Shown piece after piece: positions 51,036 to 60,032 of a DNA stretch of 64,000 nt. The notes under the pieces are model-generated. The model was given only the letters and a program-made list of their open reading frames with translations, had not been told where the DNA came from and did no database searches. The stretch lies in NCBI RefSeq assembly GCF_000187895.1, contig NZ_DS990118.1:157158-221157 (forward strand), in the 5' to 3' direction. Position numbers and translations under genes: made by a program. Every line of letters begins with the position of its first letter. The stretch's first letter is position 1. The stretch is from Phocaeicola plebeius DSM 17135. Lineage in GTDB: Bacteria > Bacteroidota > Bacteroidia > Bacteroidales > Bacteroidaceae.

Positions 51036-52238
51036 ATGTCAACAGAATTAATAAAAGTAGAAGAGTTTACCTCTTTAATGAAAAGTGCCCCTGACGCCTT
51101 AGGCAAGAACCAAAAATCAATAGCCAACTGTAATTCAGCGGGACAGGCAATCTTAGATACGATTCAAGGAGAAGGCATGACTGATGAACTGGATGCCAAA
51201 GCTGCGGAGTATCTGAAGAAAGTTAATGTTACAATTACCAACATGAAGAACCGTCGTGCGCCTGTTACCCAACTATTCGACCGTATCCGGTCCATTTTCA
51301 CGACAGATGAAAAAGCTATTGACCCAAAAGACAAATCAACAATTCCGGGCAAAATAGCTGCAGAACGTGATAGATATGCAGCACTGAAGCGTGAAGAAGA
51401 AAGAAGGAAGCAGCAGGAGATGCAACGACAAGCCAATATCGAAAAGGAAAAAGGAACGTATCGGTTTGCTATTGAACAAGCTATCAATACGCACATGAGT
51501 TCCTATTTTGCCGAACAACAGAAGAATCTGAGCCATATTTGGGAAAGCATTACACTGGCTACATTTGAACTGAAAGAAAAGAGTATTAGAGGTTGGTCAA
51601 CTCTGTACCCTCGTGAGCACTTCGACACTTTCAATCAAGACATCACAACTTATTATCTGGACGCACAAACCAAAGCGAATATCAAGGCTGAAATTCTAAG
51701 CAATAAATATTCCGCTTTCTCTCAACAGTATAAGTTTGATATGGAAGATTTACGTCAGTCATTTATCGACCGTCTTTCCTCCAAAAAGAAAGAACTTATT
51801 GAGGAAGAAGAATTGCGCAAGAAAGATGCTGAAGCTGCTGCCAAAGCGGAAGCCGAAAGAAAACAACGGGAAGAAGAGGAGCGAAAACAACGGGAACTTG
51901 AAATACAGCAAAAAGAACATGAGCAGCAACAAAAAGCGGAGTCTTCTATACAATCCGCACAAATGAATAGTCTGTTTGCAACAGCTGCCGCTTCTGTTAC
52001 AACAAGAGCCAGCAAAGCCAAAGTGACTGAAAGGATTAAAATACTACACCCTGCCGGCTTCTTGGAAGTATATCAGATGTGGTGGATAAATGAAGGTCAG
52101 AATCTGACAATAGAAGAACTTGAAAAAATCCACAAAAAGATGATTTCCTTCTGCGAAAAGAAAGCTAACAGCGATGATGAAATGAAAATCAAATCAAAAT
52201 ATATCCGATACGAAGAAGAAGTTAAAGCAGGAAAGTAA
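51036..52238 (+). CDS. DUF1351-like coiled-coil protein of the recombination module
   Basis: A 400-residue protein. The N-terminal part resembles DUF1351 (KVNVTITNMKNRRAPVTQLF). A Glu/Lys/Gln-rich coiled coil spans about 110-140 and a second, longer one about 250-305. The C-terminal segment (HPAGFLEVYQMWWINEGQNL) is globular. DUF1351 proteins usually sit between recombination genes of temperate phages and may link RecT and nuclease. The stop overlaps the next ATG by one base. Confidence 0.72.
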   Translation: MSTELIKVEEFTSLMKSAPDALGKNQKSIANCNSAGQAILDTIQGEGMTDELDAKAAEYLKKVNVTITNMKNRRAPVTQLFDRIRSIFTTDEKAIDPKDKSTIPGKIAAERDRYAALKREEERRKQQEMQRQANIEKEKGTYRFAIEQAINTHMSSYFAEQQKNLSHIWESITLATFELKEKSIRGWSTLYPREHFDTFNQDITTYYLDAQTKANIKAEILSNKYSAFSQQYKFDMEDLRQSFIDRLSSKKKELIEEEELRKKDAEAAAKAEAERKQREEEERKQRELEIQQKEHEQQQKAESSIQSAQMNSLFATAAASVTTRASKAKVTERIKILHPAGFLEVYQMWWINEGQNLTIEELEKIHKKMISFCEKKANSDDEMKIKSKYIRYEEEVKAGK

Positions 52239-52894
52239 TGGCAAATCTGGATTCATATTACTTGCGTACAGAAGTCAGCAACTCCGATCTGACAGAACTC
52301 AAAAACTATCTTTATCCCCGTACCCAGTATGGGGATAAAGAAAAAGCCTTCAAGTTTGGGACATTGGTAGATGCACTTATTACCGAAAACGAACGGGTAC
52401 ATTATAGTAAGCGCATGGTGGATGATGTAACCTATTCACGGGAAGATTTCGAGTTAGGCCTTGCCATGAGGGAAGCTTTAAGAAAAGAGGCAAGAAAAGA
52501 CGAGTTCCTTAGAGCCGTTCTTTCCAACTCCGATACCCAGAAATTCATGGTAAACAAATCCCAGCGATTTCTCTACGGAAACTTCGAGTACACTCTTGAT
52601 ACCCGGTGTAAATGGGATTGGTGGTTACCTGGTTTTGGATTTGGTGGAGATTTAAAGACCACTTTTGCAGAATCACAAAACCAGTTCAATGAAGCTATAG
52701 ATTTTTTTGATTGGGACCGTTCCAGAGCATGGTATATGGATATAGCAGGAAGCCAACAGGACTTTATCTATGCCATCAGCAAGAAGAACCTGAAAATATT
52801 CAAAGCGTTCATTATACGCGACGATGATACCTATAAACGTGGAAAAGAGAAATATGATGAATTGGCTTTTAAATGGTGGATGCTCTTTTCTTGA
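52238..52894 (+). CDS. PD-(D/E)XK-like phage nuclease
   Basis: A 218-residue protein. The segment EYTLDTRCKWDWWLPGFGFGGDLKTT has the D...DxK arrangement of PD-(D/E)XK exonucleases (last two in GDLKTT), followed by a helical part RAWYMDIAG. It would resect DNA ends for RecT, taking the place of RecE or YqaJ. It lacks the larger helicase or RecB parts, so it is a minimal form. Confidence 0.75.
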   Translation: MANLDSYYLRTEVSNSDLTELKNYLYPRTQYGDKEKAFKFGTLVDALITENERVHYSKRMVDDVTYSREDFELGLAMREALRKEARKDEFLRAVLSNSDTQKFMVNKSQRFLYGNFEYTLDTRCKWDWWLPGFGFGGDLKTTFAESQNQFNEAIDFFDWDRSRAWYMDIAGSQQDFIYAISKKNLKIFKAFIIRDDDTYKRGKEKYDELAFKWWMLFS

Positions 52895-52915
52895 TATATT
52901 TTAATCGAAAACGAT

Positions 52916-53341
52916 ATGAACATACTTATCACACCCAAAGAACAAATCTGCAAGGAACTTACAGATATTGACTCATTCCTCAATATAACAATGAGCGAAA
53001 ATGCAGAAGAAGCCGTATTGCGCGGAAATGACTTGGCCGTATATGTCGCCCGTTCAGGAAAGTTATTAGCTGATGCTAAATATTGGCTTAACGAAGCCAT
53101 GAATTCCGAAACAATGAAAACACTTGCCGAAACAGCAAAAAATGCCAAGGCTACAGCTACGGCAATAAACGCTTTAGTAAACTCCCTTTGCAGGGAAGAA
53201 CGATATTTGGTCGATTGGTGTGAACGGTGCAATCGAACCGCAACACATCAGTTATCATGGTGCGTGACAGTAATAAGCAAAGCCAAAGAAGAAATGAAAA
53301 TGGCTGGTATGTACAACAATAACAACAGACAAAAATGCTAA
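52916..53341 (+). CDS. Phage protein, function unknown
   Basis: A 141-residue, largely helical protein. The second half contains four Cys in the pattern LCREERYLVDWCERCNRTATH plus SWCVTV, possibly metal-binding. It overlaps the next gene start by seven bases. No family recognised. Confidence 0.55.
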   Translation: MNILITPKEQICKELTDIDSFLNITMSENAEEAVLRGNDLAVYVARSGKLLADAKYWLNEAMNSETMKTLAETAKNAKATATAINALVNSLCREERYLVDWCERCNRTATHQLSWCVTVISKAKEEMKMAGMYNNNNRQKC

Positions 53342-53532
53342 ACGACCAAGAAGCACCCAAATACTTGCTTTGGCTTTTTATAGCCATTATCCTAATGGGA
53401 TTAGACGAAAACATTACTGGATTCCCATTCATCATGGGAGCCGGTATAATCATATATCTATTTATTAACATGCTTATTCTTACATCAAAGGATGAGCCTA
53501 AAAAAGAGAACAATGGAAACTGCAAAAATTGA
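53335..53532 (+). CDS. Small phage membrane protein
   Basis: A 65-residue protein with two hydrophobic segments (residues 9-22 and about 29-50). It overlaps its neighbours at both ends. Function unknown. Confidence 0.5.
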   Translation: MLNDQEAPKYLLWLFIAIILMGLDENITGFPFIMGAGIIIYLFINMLILTSKDEPKKENNGNCKN

Positions 53533-54118
53533 CATCAAGCAGGCTGTCATTAAAAAAGACAGATTAAATGTTGTGTACAACGAGCGATTCACAGAAGCCA
53601 ACTACACAAACAAGGTTACCAAGAATTGCGACCAAATCGTACATTCCGAACTGAAGGAGATTTTTAATCACTTGAAACTGCATCTTGTGGTATTATGCGA
53701 GCAACCCGAAGCGGAAAAAATCTACAAATCAAGTTTTACATCACCGGGCTTTGATGAAACTCTGAATAACTACTTCATTACCGGATATGCCAATGATAGC
53801 AACGATGGAGTACCGGGTATAACCATAATGGGAGGCAAATTACTACAATCCGGTAAAATTGTGGATTTGAAAATCTTTACTCCATTCGGAGACGAAGAAT
53901 ATAAATTTTCAGAAGAACTACAAATAGATGCAGCAGCTTGCGATGCGGAAGTGGAAGCATATCTCTTTGAAGAGAAATGGGGCATTAAGCAAGAGCGGTT
54001 AGACTTTGATAGCGATATCCCCGATGAAGCTGTTACCGATACAGAAGAACTTCCTGCAGAAGAAGAAAAGCCTAAAAGAAAAGGCAGAAAGACCAAAACT
54101 ATAGCTCCTGCCGCTTAA
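53513..54118 (+). CDS. Phage protein of the recombination region, function unknown
   Basis: A 201-residue protein starting METAKIDIK (53513, after an AAGAG-type site). The first 140 residues look like a compact alpha/beta domain, and the tail is acidic then basic (EEEKPKRKGRKTK). It resembles uncharacterised proteins that sit near phage single-strand annealing genes. A DNA-binding tail is likely. Confidence 0.55.
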   Translation: METAKIDIKQAVIKKDRLNVVYNERFTEANYTNKVTKNCDQIVHSELKEIFNHLKLHLVVLCEQPEAEKIYKSSFTSPGFDETLNNYFITGYANDSNDGVPGITIMGGKLLQSGKIVDLKIFTPFGDEEYKFSEELQIDAAACDAEVEAYLFEEKWGIKQERLDFDSDIPDEAVTDTEELPAEEEKPKRKGRKTKTIAPAA

Positions 54119-54169
54119 TCAAATTCGGGGCTGATTTCGTCAGCCCCATAAAACTCTAAATTACAAGTC

Positions 54170-55846
54170 ATGATTATAGAATTAAAAGGAAACGTTTTTG
54201 AAGTTACTTTCAAGTACAAGCCCACTATTGTTGACAGAATACGTCAAATCACAGGCAAGAGATATGACGGAAGCAGAAAGAAATGGCTTATTCCTGTTTC
54301 CAGTCGTGTCGAACTTGAAAAAATGGTCTATCAAATCAGACCATTTGAAAATATCCAATGGGTTACAGGACAACAGAAACAAGAAGAGGAAGAAGTTGCG
54401 TACAATATACCGGAACTGCCGGAGCTTGATATTCCCCACTTACTAAAAGTAAACCCATATCCCTATCAATTAAAAGGAATTGCAAGAGGATTACAGCTCA
54501 AACGATTCATGAATTGCGACGAGCCGGGCCTTGGAAAGACACTGCAAAGCATTGCAACTATTAATCTTGGGAATGCCTTTCCTTGTTTGGTTATTTGTCC
54601 TTCTGCCTTAAAGGTTAATTGGGAAAGAGAATGGCATAAGTTCACAGATAAAAAGGCAATGGTACTGACGGATAAAGTACGAGATACATGGACTTTCTTT
54701 TATCAGACTGGCATGTATCAGGTATTCATCGTTAATTATGAATCGCTTAAAAAATACTTTGTACAACGTATCAAAAAAGAATCTGGTTGGACTTTAAGAG
54801 ATGTGGAATTCAGAAACAGCATCCAACTTTTCAAATCTGTAATCATTGATGAAAGCCACCGTTGCAAATCATCATCCACTCAGCAGGCTAAATTCTGTAA
54901 AGGTATATGCAATGGTAAGGAATGGGTTATTGAACTTACCGGAACTCCAGTTGTCAATAAGCCTAAAGATTTAATTCCGCAGTTATCTATCCTTTCCAGA
55001 ATGGAAGATTTTGGAGGATATAAGACATTCGTCAATAGATATTGTTCCGGTCAGAATGAAGCATCAAACCTGAAAGAACTTAACTATATGCTATGGACTA
55101 AATGTATGTTCCGGCGTGAAAAGTCATTGGTGCTGACAGACCTTCCCGATAAAATACGACAAGTAAATACTTGTGAGATAACTAACCGCAAGGAGTATAT
55201 CGACGCAGAGCGTGATCTTATCATGTACCTACAAAAATACAAAGAAGCGGATGATGAAAAGATAGAGAAAGCATTACGAGGTGAAGTCATGGTACGTATT
55301 AATATCCTCCGCCAAATATCAGCCAGAGGGAAAGTACGTGATGTAATTGAGTTCGTAAAAGACTTTCGTGAGAATGGAAAGAAAATCATCCTCTTTTGCT
55401 CACTTCACGAAGTGGTAGATCAACTGAAAAGCTATTTTCCTACGGCTGTATCTGTAACTGGAAGGGACTCACAAGATGAGAAACAAAGAGCAGTGGATTC
55501 TTTTCAAAACAATCCCAAAACAGATATTATCATCTGTTCCATTAAAGCTGCAGGAGTCGGACTTACCCTAACAGCATCAAGCAATGTTGCCTTTGTTGAA
55601 TTCCCCTGGACTTATGCCGATTGTTGCCAATGCGAAGACCGTGCGCATCGTATAGGGCAAAAGGATTCTGTAACCTGTTACTATTTCCTCGGCCGACGTA
55701 CCATTGACGAGAAAGTTTACCGTATTATTCAAAATAAGAAAGCCATTGCCAAGGATGTTACCGGTTCCACAGAAGATATAGAGGAAAATATCGTTGATAT
55801 GGTAGCGAATATTTTCAGCACAGATTATGATGATGAAGGTTTCTAA
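54170..55846 (+). CDS. SNF2-family DNA helicase/translocase
   Basis: A 558-residue protein. It has a short N-terminal HARP-like region (TGKRYDGSRKKWLIPVS), then motif I DEPGLGKTLQSI, motif II IIDESHRCKSS (DESH), and C-terminal RecA domain motifs (ICSIKAAGVGLTLTASSNV, then EDRAHRIGQKDSV). The HARP-like start and size resemble the SMARCAL1/annealing-helicase branch. It probably remodels or anneals phage DNA. Confidence 0.9.
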   Translation: MIIELKGNVFEVTFKYKPTIVDRIRQITGKRYDGSRKKWLIPVSSRVELEKMVYQIRPFENIQWVTGQQKQEEEEVAYNIPELPELDIPHLLKVNPYPYQLKGIARGLQLKRFMNCDEPGLGKTLQSIATINLGNAFPCLVICPSALKVNWEREWHKFTDKKAMVLTDKVRDTWTFFYQTGMYQVFIVNYESLKKYFVQRIKKESGWTLRDVEFRNSIQLFKSVIIDESHRCKSSSTQQAKFCKGICNGKEWVIELTGTPVVNKPKDLIPQLSILSRMEDFGGYKTFVNRYCSGQNEASNLKELNYMLWTKCMFRREKSLVLTDLPDKIRQVNTCEITNRKEYIDAERDLIMYLQKYKEADDEKIEKALRGEVMVRINILRQISARGKVRDVIEFVKDFRENGKKIILFCSLHEVVDQLKSYFPTAVSVTGRDSQDEKQRAVDSFQNNPKTDIIICSIKAAGVGLTLTASSNVAFVEFPWTYADCCQCEDRAHRIGQKDSVTCYYFLGRRTIDEKVYRIIQNKKAIAKDVTGSTEDIEENIVDMVANIFSTDYDDEGF

Positions 55847-55856
55847 TGGTAAAGCT

Positions 55857-56387
55857 ATGGAAAAAGATATTAAACGTTTTGATTATTGGTTTTCTCATAA
55901 TTATCAAGAACTGCGCAACAAGCTCTATGGAGCATTTTTTAATGAAGATATATTTCATGATACATACCTGTATATTAGAAATATTATCAAGACAAACAAT
56001 GTTTCATTAATAGACTTCGAACCTTTCTTTATTGTGTGCTACAAAAGAAATAGGCAGAAAAATTTAACCAAAGAAAATCGATATTGCAAACTTGATATGT
56101 CTTTCTTCCAATCAATAAAAGCCGATGAAGAATTAGACATAGAAGAGCTTAGTAAACCTGATAGACTGGCATATAGCATTCTGTCTTTCATAAAGAAGCA
56201 AAATTCAGCTATAGACTATAGGCTATTTAAATTAAAAGTCTATGACACAAATTGTTCATACCAAGATTTATCGGCATATACAGGTCTATCTCCCAATATA
56301 GTTTATCGAAAAATAAACTCCATCATCCGAACAGTTCAACAAGAACAGTTTTTTCGCAAGCAGTATTCATCTATTGCTATTATATAA
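55857..56387 (+). CDS. Sigma-70-like (ECF-type) protein
   Basis: A 176-residue protein; I choose MEKDIKRF at 55857 rather than an upstream start inside the SNF2 gene. The N-terminal part resembles sigma region 2 (DIFHDTYLYIRNIIKTN). The C-terminal part resembles region 4 (YQDLSAYTGLSPNIVYRKIN). Similarity is weak, but the order and spacing fit an ECF sigma or sigma-like activator. It could direct transcription of late phage genes. Confidence 0.5.
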   Translation: MEKDIKRFDYWFSHNYQELRNKLYGAFFNEDIFHDTYLYIRNIIKTNNVSLIDFEPFFIVCYKRNRQKNLTKENRYCKLDMSFFQSIKADEELDIEELSKPDRLAYSILSFIKKQNSAIDYRLFKLKVYDTNCSYQDLSAYTGLSPNIVYRKINSIIRTVQQEQFFRKQYSSIAII

Positions 56388-56410
56388 CTAACCTATAGAT
56401 AATTAAAGAC

Positions 56411-56839
56411 ATGAAACTTGTAGTTTATAACAAAATGAATGCCTTACCTTTGGGGCAGAAATCAAAAGAAAGAACAATCAGATTTAATCAAAGCAATGGG
56501 GTTATTTATATCTCTAGATTTCTAGCAAAGGAAATGGAACTCAAAGATGGCGATAAGATTATATTCGCCAATGATGAAGAAAGCAAAAAAGACTGGTTTA
56601 TCGGTAAAACAAATGATGAATATGGTTTTGTCCTGCATTCCAGTAGAGCAGGTGCCCGTGTTCAAAGCAAATTTATCTGCAACTCCGTACTAAATGCCAC
56701 CAAGACGAATTGTAATGCAACATTCCTTGTTGCCAAAGAAGCAACAGAATACAACGGAAATAAATTTTTCAAGATTATCACCTCTAGTCCTTTTATTACA
56801 ATCCCAAGGAAACATCCTACAAACAAAAAACTTAAATGA
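56411..56839 (+). CDS. Phage protein, function unknown
   Basis: A 142-residue soluble protein. Residues 25-55 (GVIYISRFLAKEMELKDGDK) resemble an AbrB/SpoVT-like strand-helix segment but this is weak. The stop overlaps the next start (ATGATG). Confidence 0.5.
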   Translation: MKLVVYNKMNALPLGQKSKERTIRFNQSNGVIYISRFLAKEMELKDGDKIIFANDEESKKDWFIGKTNDEYGFVLHSSRAGARVQSKFICNSVLNATKTNCNATFLVAKEATEYNGNKFFKIITSSPFITIPRKHPTNKKLK

Positions 56840-56982
56840 TGACACCACAGCAAAAAATAGACCGGCTGAAAAAAGCCGGCTATCAAGTTCAAGAAAAAGG
56901 TAATAAAATCCGTGCCGCTAAAGGTTCTTTAATAATCAATGGCACTATAAATCAAGTACACAAAGAAGTTTTTAACCGATAA
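56839..56982 (+). CDS. 47-residue phage protein
   Basis: Starts at the second ATG of ATGATG, overlapping the previous stop. It begins MTPQQKIDRLKKAGYQVQEK and is basic and compact. It is too small for standard ORF cut-offs, but its tight coupling on both sides (10 bp to the next gene) supports it. Function unknown. Confidence 0.55.
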   Translation: MTPQQKIDRLKKAGYQVQEKGNKIRAAKGSLIINGTINQVHKEVFNR

Positions 56983-56992
56983 TTATATTGAT

Positions 56993-57658
56993 ATGAATAC
57001 GTATAGCAAATATGTACCTAATGTTTTTCTCGCAAAATGCAGTGAGAAACACGAAAAAGGAGAAGTTATTGAAGTTACAACCAAATATGGCAAAGAGAAT
57101 GAATGTATTGTATTCAATCTCATCTATGAACGTGAAGGCTTTTATTATTACTCCATCGTCAGAGCTGACGGATTTAATGTGCAAGAATGGGCCAAACAAA
57201 GAGCCGAGCGCCGCCATGATTGGGCCCAGTCTGCCGGACAAAAAAGTAATGAATATTTCAACCGCTCGAACAAAGACAAAGATTTTCTTTCTCTTGGAGA
57301 GCCAATCAAAGTCGGACATCATAGCGAGAAACGGCATCGAAAAGCGATTGATGATGCTTGGAACAATATGGGAAAAAGTGTTGAATTTAGCGACAAGGCT
57401 GCCGAACACGAAAGAATTGCCAAATATTGGGAAGAAAAGGCAAACACTATCAATCTTTCTATGCCGGAAAGTATCGATTTCTACGAACACAAGTTAGAGA
57501 AAGCGAAAGAATATCATGAGGGTGTTAAGTCTGGCAAATATCCACGTGAACACGCTTATACTCTCACTTATGCCAAGAAAGCTGTTAATGAAGCACAAAA
57601 GAATTACGAATTAGCTAAAAAACTATGGGGAGATTATCTGACGAATGGTGTTGTATGA
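56993..57658 (+). CDS. DUF3560 family phage protein
   Basis: A 221-residue protein. The DUF3560-like core runs from about 85 to 160 (GEPIKVGHHSEKRHRKAIDD, then EHERIAKYWEEKA). The remainder is helical. The family is common on mobile elements and has no known activity. ATGA overlap with the next small gene. Confidence 0.7.
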   Translation: MNTYSKYVPNVFLAKCSEKHEKGEVIEVTTKYGKENECIVFNLIYEREGFYYYSIVRADGFNVQEWAKQRAERRHDWAQSAGQKSNEYFNRSNKDKDFLSLGEPIKVGHHSEKRHRKAIDDAWNNMGKSVEFSDKAAEHERIAKYWEEKANTINLSMPESIDFYEHKLEKAKEYHEGVKSGKYPREHAYTLTYAKKAVNEAQKNYELAKKLWGDYLTNGVV

Positions 57659-57756
57659 ACTGCGCCCGATTGAACGAATGTTTGATGAATGAACCAGATT
57701 TAAACTTACTTGACTATTGCGTGGCATACAGAGACTTAGAAAATAAAGAAGATTAA
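57655..57756 (+). CDS. 33-residue phage peptide
   Basis: Starts at the ATGA overlap with the DUF3560 gene and reads MNCARLNECLMNEPDLNLLD onward. Reality is supported only by the coupling and spacing to the next gene. Confidence 0.35.
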   Translation: MNCARLNECLMNEPDLNLLDYCVAYRDLENKED

Positions 57757-57773
57757 TTAAAAACGGGACAGTT

Positions 57774-58187
57774 ATGAAACAGACATTAGAAGAAGCAGCA
57801 TACGACTATGCTACTAATAAAACAAAGTTTAGAAAAGAGGTTTTAAAGGAGGTTGATCCAGATAACTATGTTAGTCGGAAATCTGATTGTATGGAAGATT
57901 TTCAATGTGGTGCAGAATGGCAGGCAAAGCAATCTCCTTGGATAAGCGTTGAAGATAAACTGCCTTCTTTAAACCAAAAAGTAATAGTTTATAATGGGAA
58001 ACAAGTATATATATCTCATAGGACAGAAAAAGACTACGCAAAAGATGCTAATTCCTTCTTGTATGGATTGCAAACCTATAATGTTGTAGCCTGGATGCCC
58101 ATCCCGTCTTTCAATGAGATACTTGAAGTCAACAAGTTTGAAAGACAAGATAAACAAGATGTGTACTTTGAAAAAGTGGAGGATTGA
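57774..58187 (+). CDS. DUF551 domain protein
   Basis: A 137-residue protein. The C-terminal half has the DUF551 pattern WISVEDKLPSLNQKVIVY and VAWMPIPSF. Phage DUF551 proteins are frequent in variable regions and have no established function. Confidence 0.75.
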   Translation: MKQTLEEAAYDYATNKTKFRKEVLKEVDPDNYVSRKSDCMEDFQCGAEWQAKQSPWISVEDKLPSLNQKVIVYNGKQVYISHRTEKDYAKDANSFLYGLQTYNVVAWMPIPSFNEILEVNKFERQDKQDVYFEKVED

Positions 58188-58189
58188 GT

Positions 58190-58621
58190 ATGAAACATGA
58201 AATAAAATTCAGAGGAAAATGCTTTAATAATGGGCTATGGATAGATGGCGATTTGATAACAAGCCTTACACCTAAAGGGAAAATGACTAAATGTCCAGCA
58301 ATCCATACGACTTACGGGACGATAGGTACTTTTTTTGTTCAGTCTGAAACTGTTGGGCAATACATAGGCTTGCGTGATAAGAATGGGAAAGAGGCCTATA
58401 TTGGTGATATTGTAAGATTCACCCCAAAAGTCTTAAATATTATCGGTTCTGGTTATGTTAAAACAGATTATGAACTACTAGCTGTAATAGATACAGATGA
58501 ATATAATCATTCTATACTTTGTATTCTTCACGACAAAGGTAGATTCAAAAAAGGAGAATTTTATCATATTGAAGGGGTGTTAAACGGCGAGATTATTGGT
58601 AATCAATATGATAATCATTAG
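58190..58621 (+). CDS. YopX family phage protein
   Basis: A 143-residue protein starting MKHEIKFRGKCF. The YopX family pattern is clear: IKFRGKCFNNGLWIDGDLIT, then TVGQYIGLRDKNGKEAYIGD. Function unknown; common in temperate phages of Firmicutes and Bacteroidota. It begins two bases after the preceding stop. Confidence 0.85.
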   Translation: MKHEIKFRGKCFNNGLWIDGDLITSLTPKGKMTKCPAIHTTYGTIGTFFVQSETVGQYIGLRDKNGKEAYIGDIVRFTPKVLNIIGSGYVKTDYELLAVIDTDEYNHSILCILHDKGRFKKGEFYHIEGVLNGEIIGNQYDNH

Positions 58622-58639
58622 TTATTGGAGGATTAATAA

Positions 58640-58870
58640 ATGGTAATAATCAATGATAGAAAATTCTATGACAAACCCGGTAGTTGCGGCTCATGCCCTT
58701 TCTTCTTTAGTGGTTCAACACATCTTTGCACAAATAAAGGTCGAGGAATTTGTACGCTTTTCAATGAAATGCACCAACCATACATCAATCCACCCAAACG
58801 ATGCCAGAAACTATTTAATAAAGCATTCCGTATGCCTAATGGGAGCAACCTTGTAATTGTAATGCAATAA
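58640..58870 (+). CDS. Cys-rich small phage protein
   Basis: A 76-residue protein with Cys pairs in GSCGSCPFFF and later CTNKGRGIC and RCQKLF. A zinc-binding or Fe-S role is possible. Function unknown. Confidence 0.55.
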   Translation: MVIINDRKFYDKPGSCGSCPFFFSGSTHLCTNKGRGICTLFNEMHQPYINPPKRCQKLFNKAFRMPNGSNLVIVMQ

Positions 58871-58912
58871 ATCTGTCCATTATATATTTAAGTAAACGGT
58901 TACTGCAAAAAT

Positions 58913-59419
58913 ATGGAATCAAACCTAAGACACCTTATAGCAAAAATGACTAAAGAAAAATGTATTGTATGCGGAAAAGAAACTGTATCAGTCATTAAGA
59001 CTGATGCAGGCTATATCTGCTACAACTGCTATGCTGAGCAAAAGAATCCATCCAAAAGAAAAAGGAAGAAAAACAACGAGGAAGAACGTATGCAATGCAA
59101 GTTCTTTGAAGAAGTGGAAAAGATATTCCCAAAGTTACCCAATAAGCTTCTCTTCGCTGTTCCGAATGGTGGAAGCCGCCATATAAGGGAAGCCGCTAAT
59201 CTCAAACGGCAAGGTGTAACTTCCGGCGTATCCGATGTTATCCTACTAATCCCAAAGAAAGGCTACGCTTCGCTATGTATAGAGTTTAAGACAAAGAAAG
59301 GCATCCAATCGGAAGAACAAAAAGAATTTCAGAGGCAAGCGGAAAACTGCCGAAATAAGTATGTTATTGCCCGCAGTGTCAAACAAGGCATTGACGCACT
59401 AAAGGAGTATCTGCTATAA
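58913..59419 (+). CDS. VRR-NUC nuclease with N-terminal zinc finger
   Basis: A 168-residue protein. Residues 15-45 hold two Cys pairs (CIVCGKE and CYNCYAE), probably a zinc ribbon. The VRR-NUC fold follows: PNGGSRHIREAANLKRQGVT, then GVSDVILLIP and CIEFKTKKG with the catalytic D...ExK set. Phage VRR-NUC nucleases cut branched or damaged DNA. This is the last gene of the rightward early block. Confidence 0.85.
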   Translation: MESNLRHLIAKMTKEKCIVCGKETVSVIKTDAGYICYNCYAEQKNPSKRKRKKNNEEERMQCKFFEEVEKIFPKLPNKLLFAVPNGGSRHIREAANLKRQGVTSGVSDVILLIPKKGYASLCIEFKTKKGIQSEEQKEFQRQAENCRNKYVIARSVKQGIDALKEYLL

Positions 59420-59422
59420 AGA

Positions 59423-59453
59423 TGAGGGGGTCGCTATTCACGAGACCCCCTCA
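59423..59453. terminator. Bidirectional terminator between early and lysis blocks
   Basis: TGAGGGGGTC (59423-59432) with GACCCCCTCA (59444-59453), a perfect 10-bp stem between convergent genes. Confidence 0.75.
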
Positions 59454-59456
59454 CTG

Positions 59457-60026
59457 CTATTTTGAGACTTTTATAAATTCATTGTAATCAATCTTTGTGT
59501 TGGGATTAAAATTAACCAATTCCAGTTTATACCCCTTTGTGCCCCAACTCCACCACAAGAATTTTCGTTTTGGTATTCGATGAACAACAGCCGCCAAACT
59601 ATCACGAATATTATAATAAACCGTAGAATCCTTGAAGCAAGCTATCACATGAGACCATTTGCTATTAACCTCTAAACAATCCGGCCTGTCCGGAAGTGGA
59701 TGCCAACGGTCTGCATAGATTGTTTCTGTTGAATGAATCCCGGTTTTAACCAAAGCCTCAAGATGTTTGTTTTTAATGCCGAGTTCTTTTATTGTTTGAG
59801 CATCATCGGCACGATACTCTTTCAGCTCATCAATAGTCAAGTTCAATGCCGACACAGAAACTGCATTTAAACTATCCCGAATTTTATAGGACTTTATGTC
59901 TTTCATTAAGACTGCAATATTACCGGATTGACGCTCACATTCCTTTTGCAGCTTCCGATTAGATTTAATCAAGCCAATAGTAACAGATACCAGTGCTACT
60001 AAACCTATAAACAACCATTTTTTCAT
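59457..60026 (-). CDS. Spanin-like lysis accessory protein (DUF6549-like)
   Basis: A 189-residue protein with one N-terminal membrane anchor (residues 4-20), a long coiled-coil region (about 22-90) and a C-terminal beta-like part. It follows the amidase in the lysis block, where an inner-membrane spanin component is expected. No partner o-spanin is evident, so the role is inferred. Confidence 0.6.
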   Translation of the reverse strand: MKKWLFIGLVALVSVTIGLIKSNRKLQKECERQSGNIAVLMKDIKSYKIRDSLNAVSVSALNLTIDELKEYRADDAQTIKELGIKNKHLEALVKTGIHSTETIYADRWHPLPDRPDCLEVNSKWSHVIACFKDSTVYYNIRDSLAAVVHRIPKRKFLWWSWGTKGYKLELVNFNPNTKIDYNEFIKVSK

Positions 60027-60032
60027 ATAATC

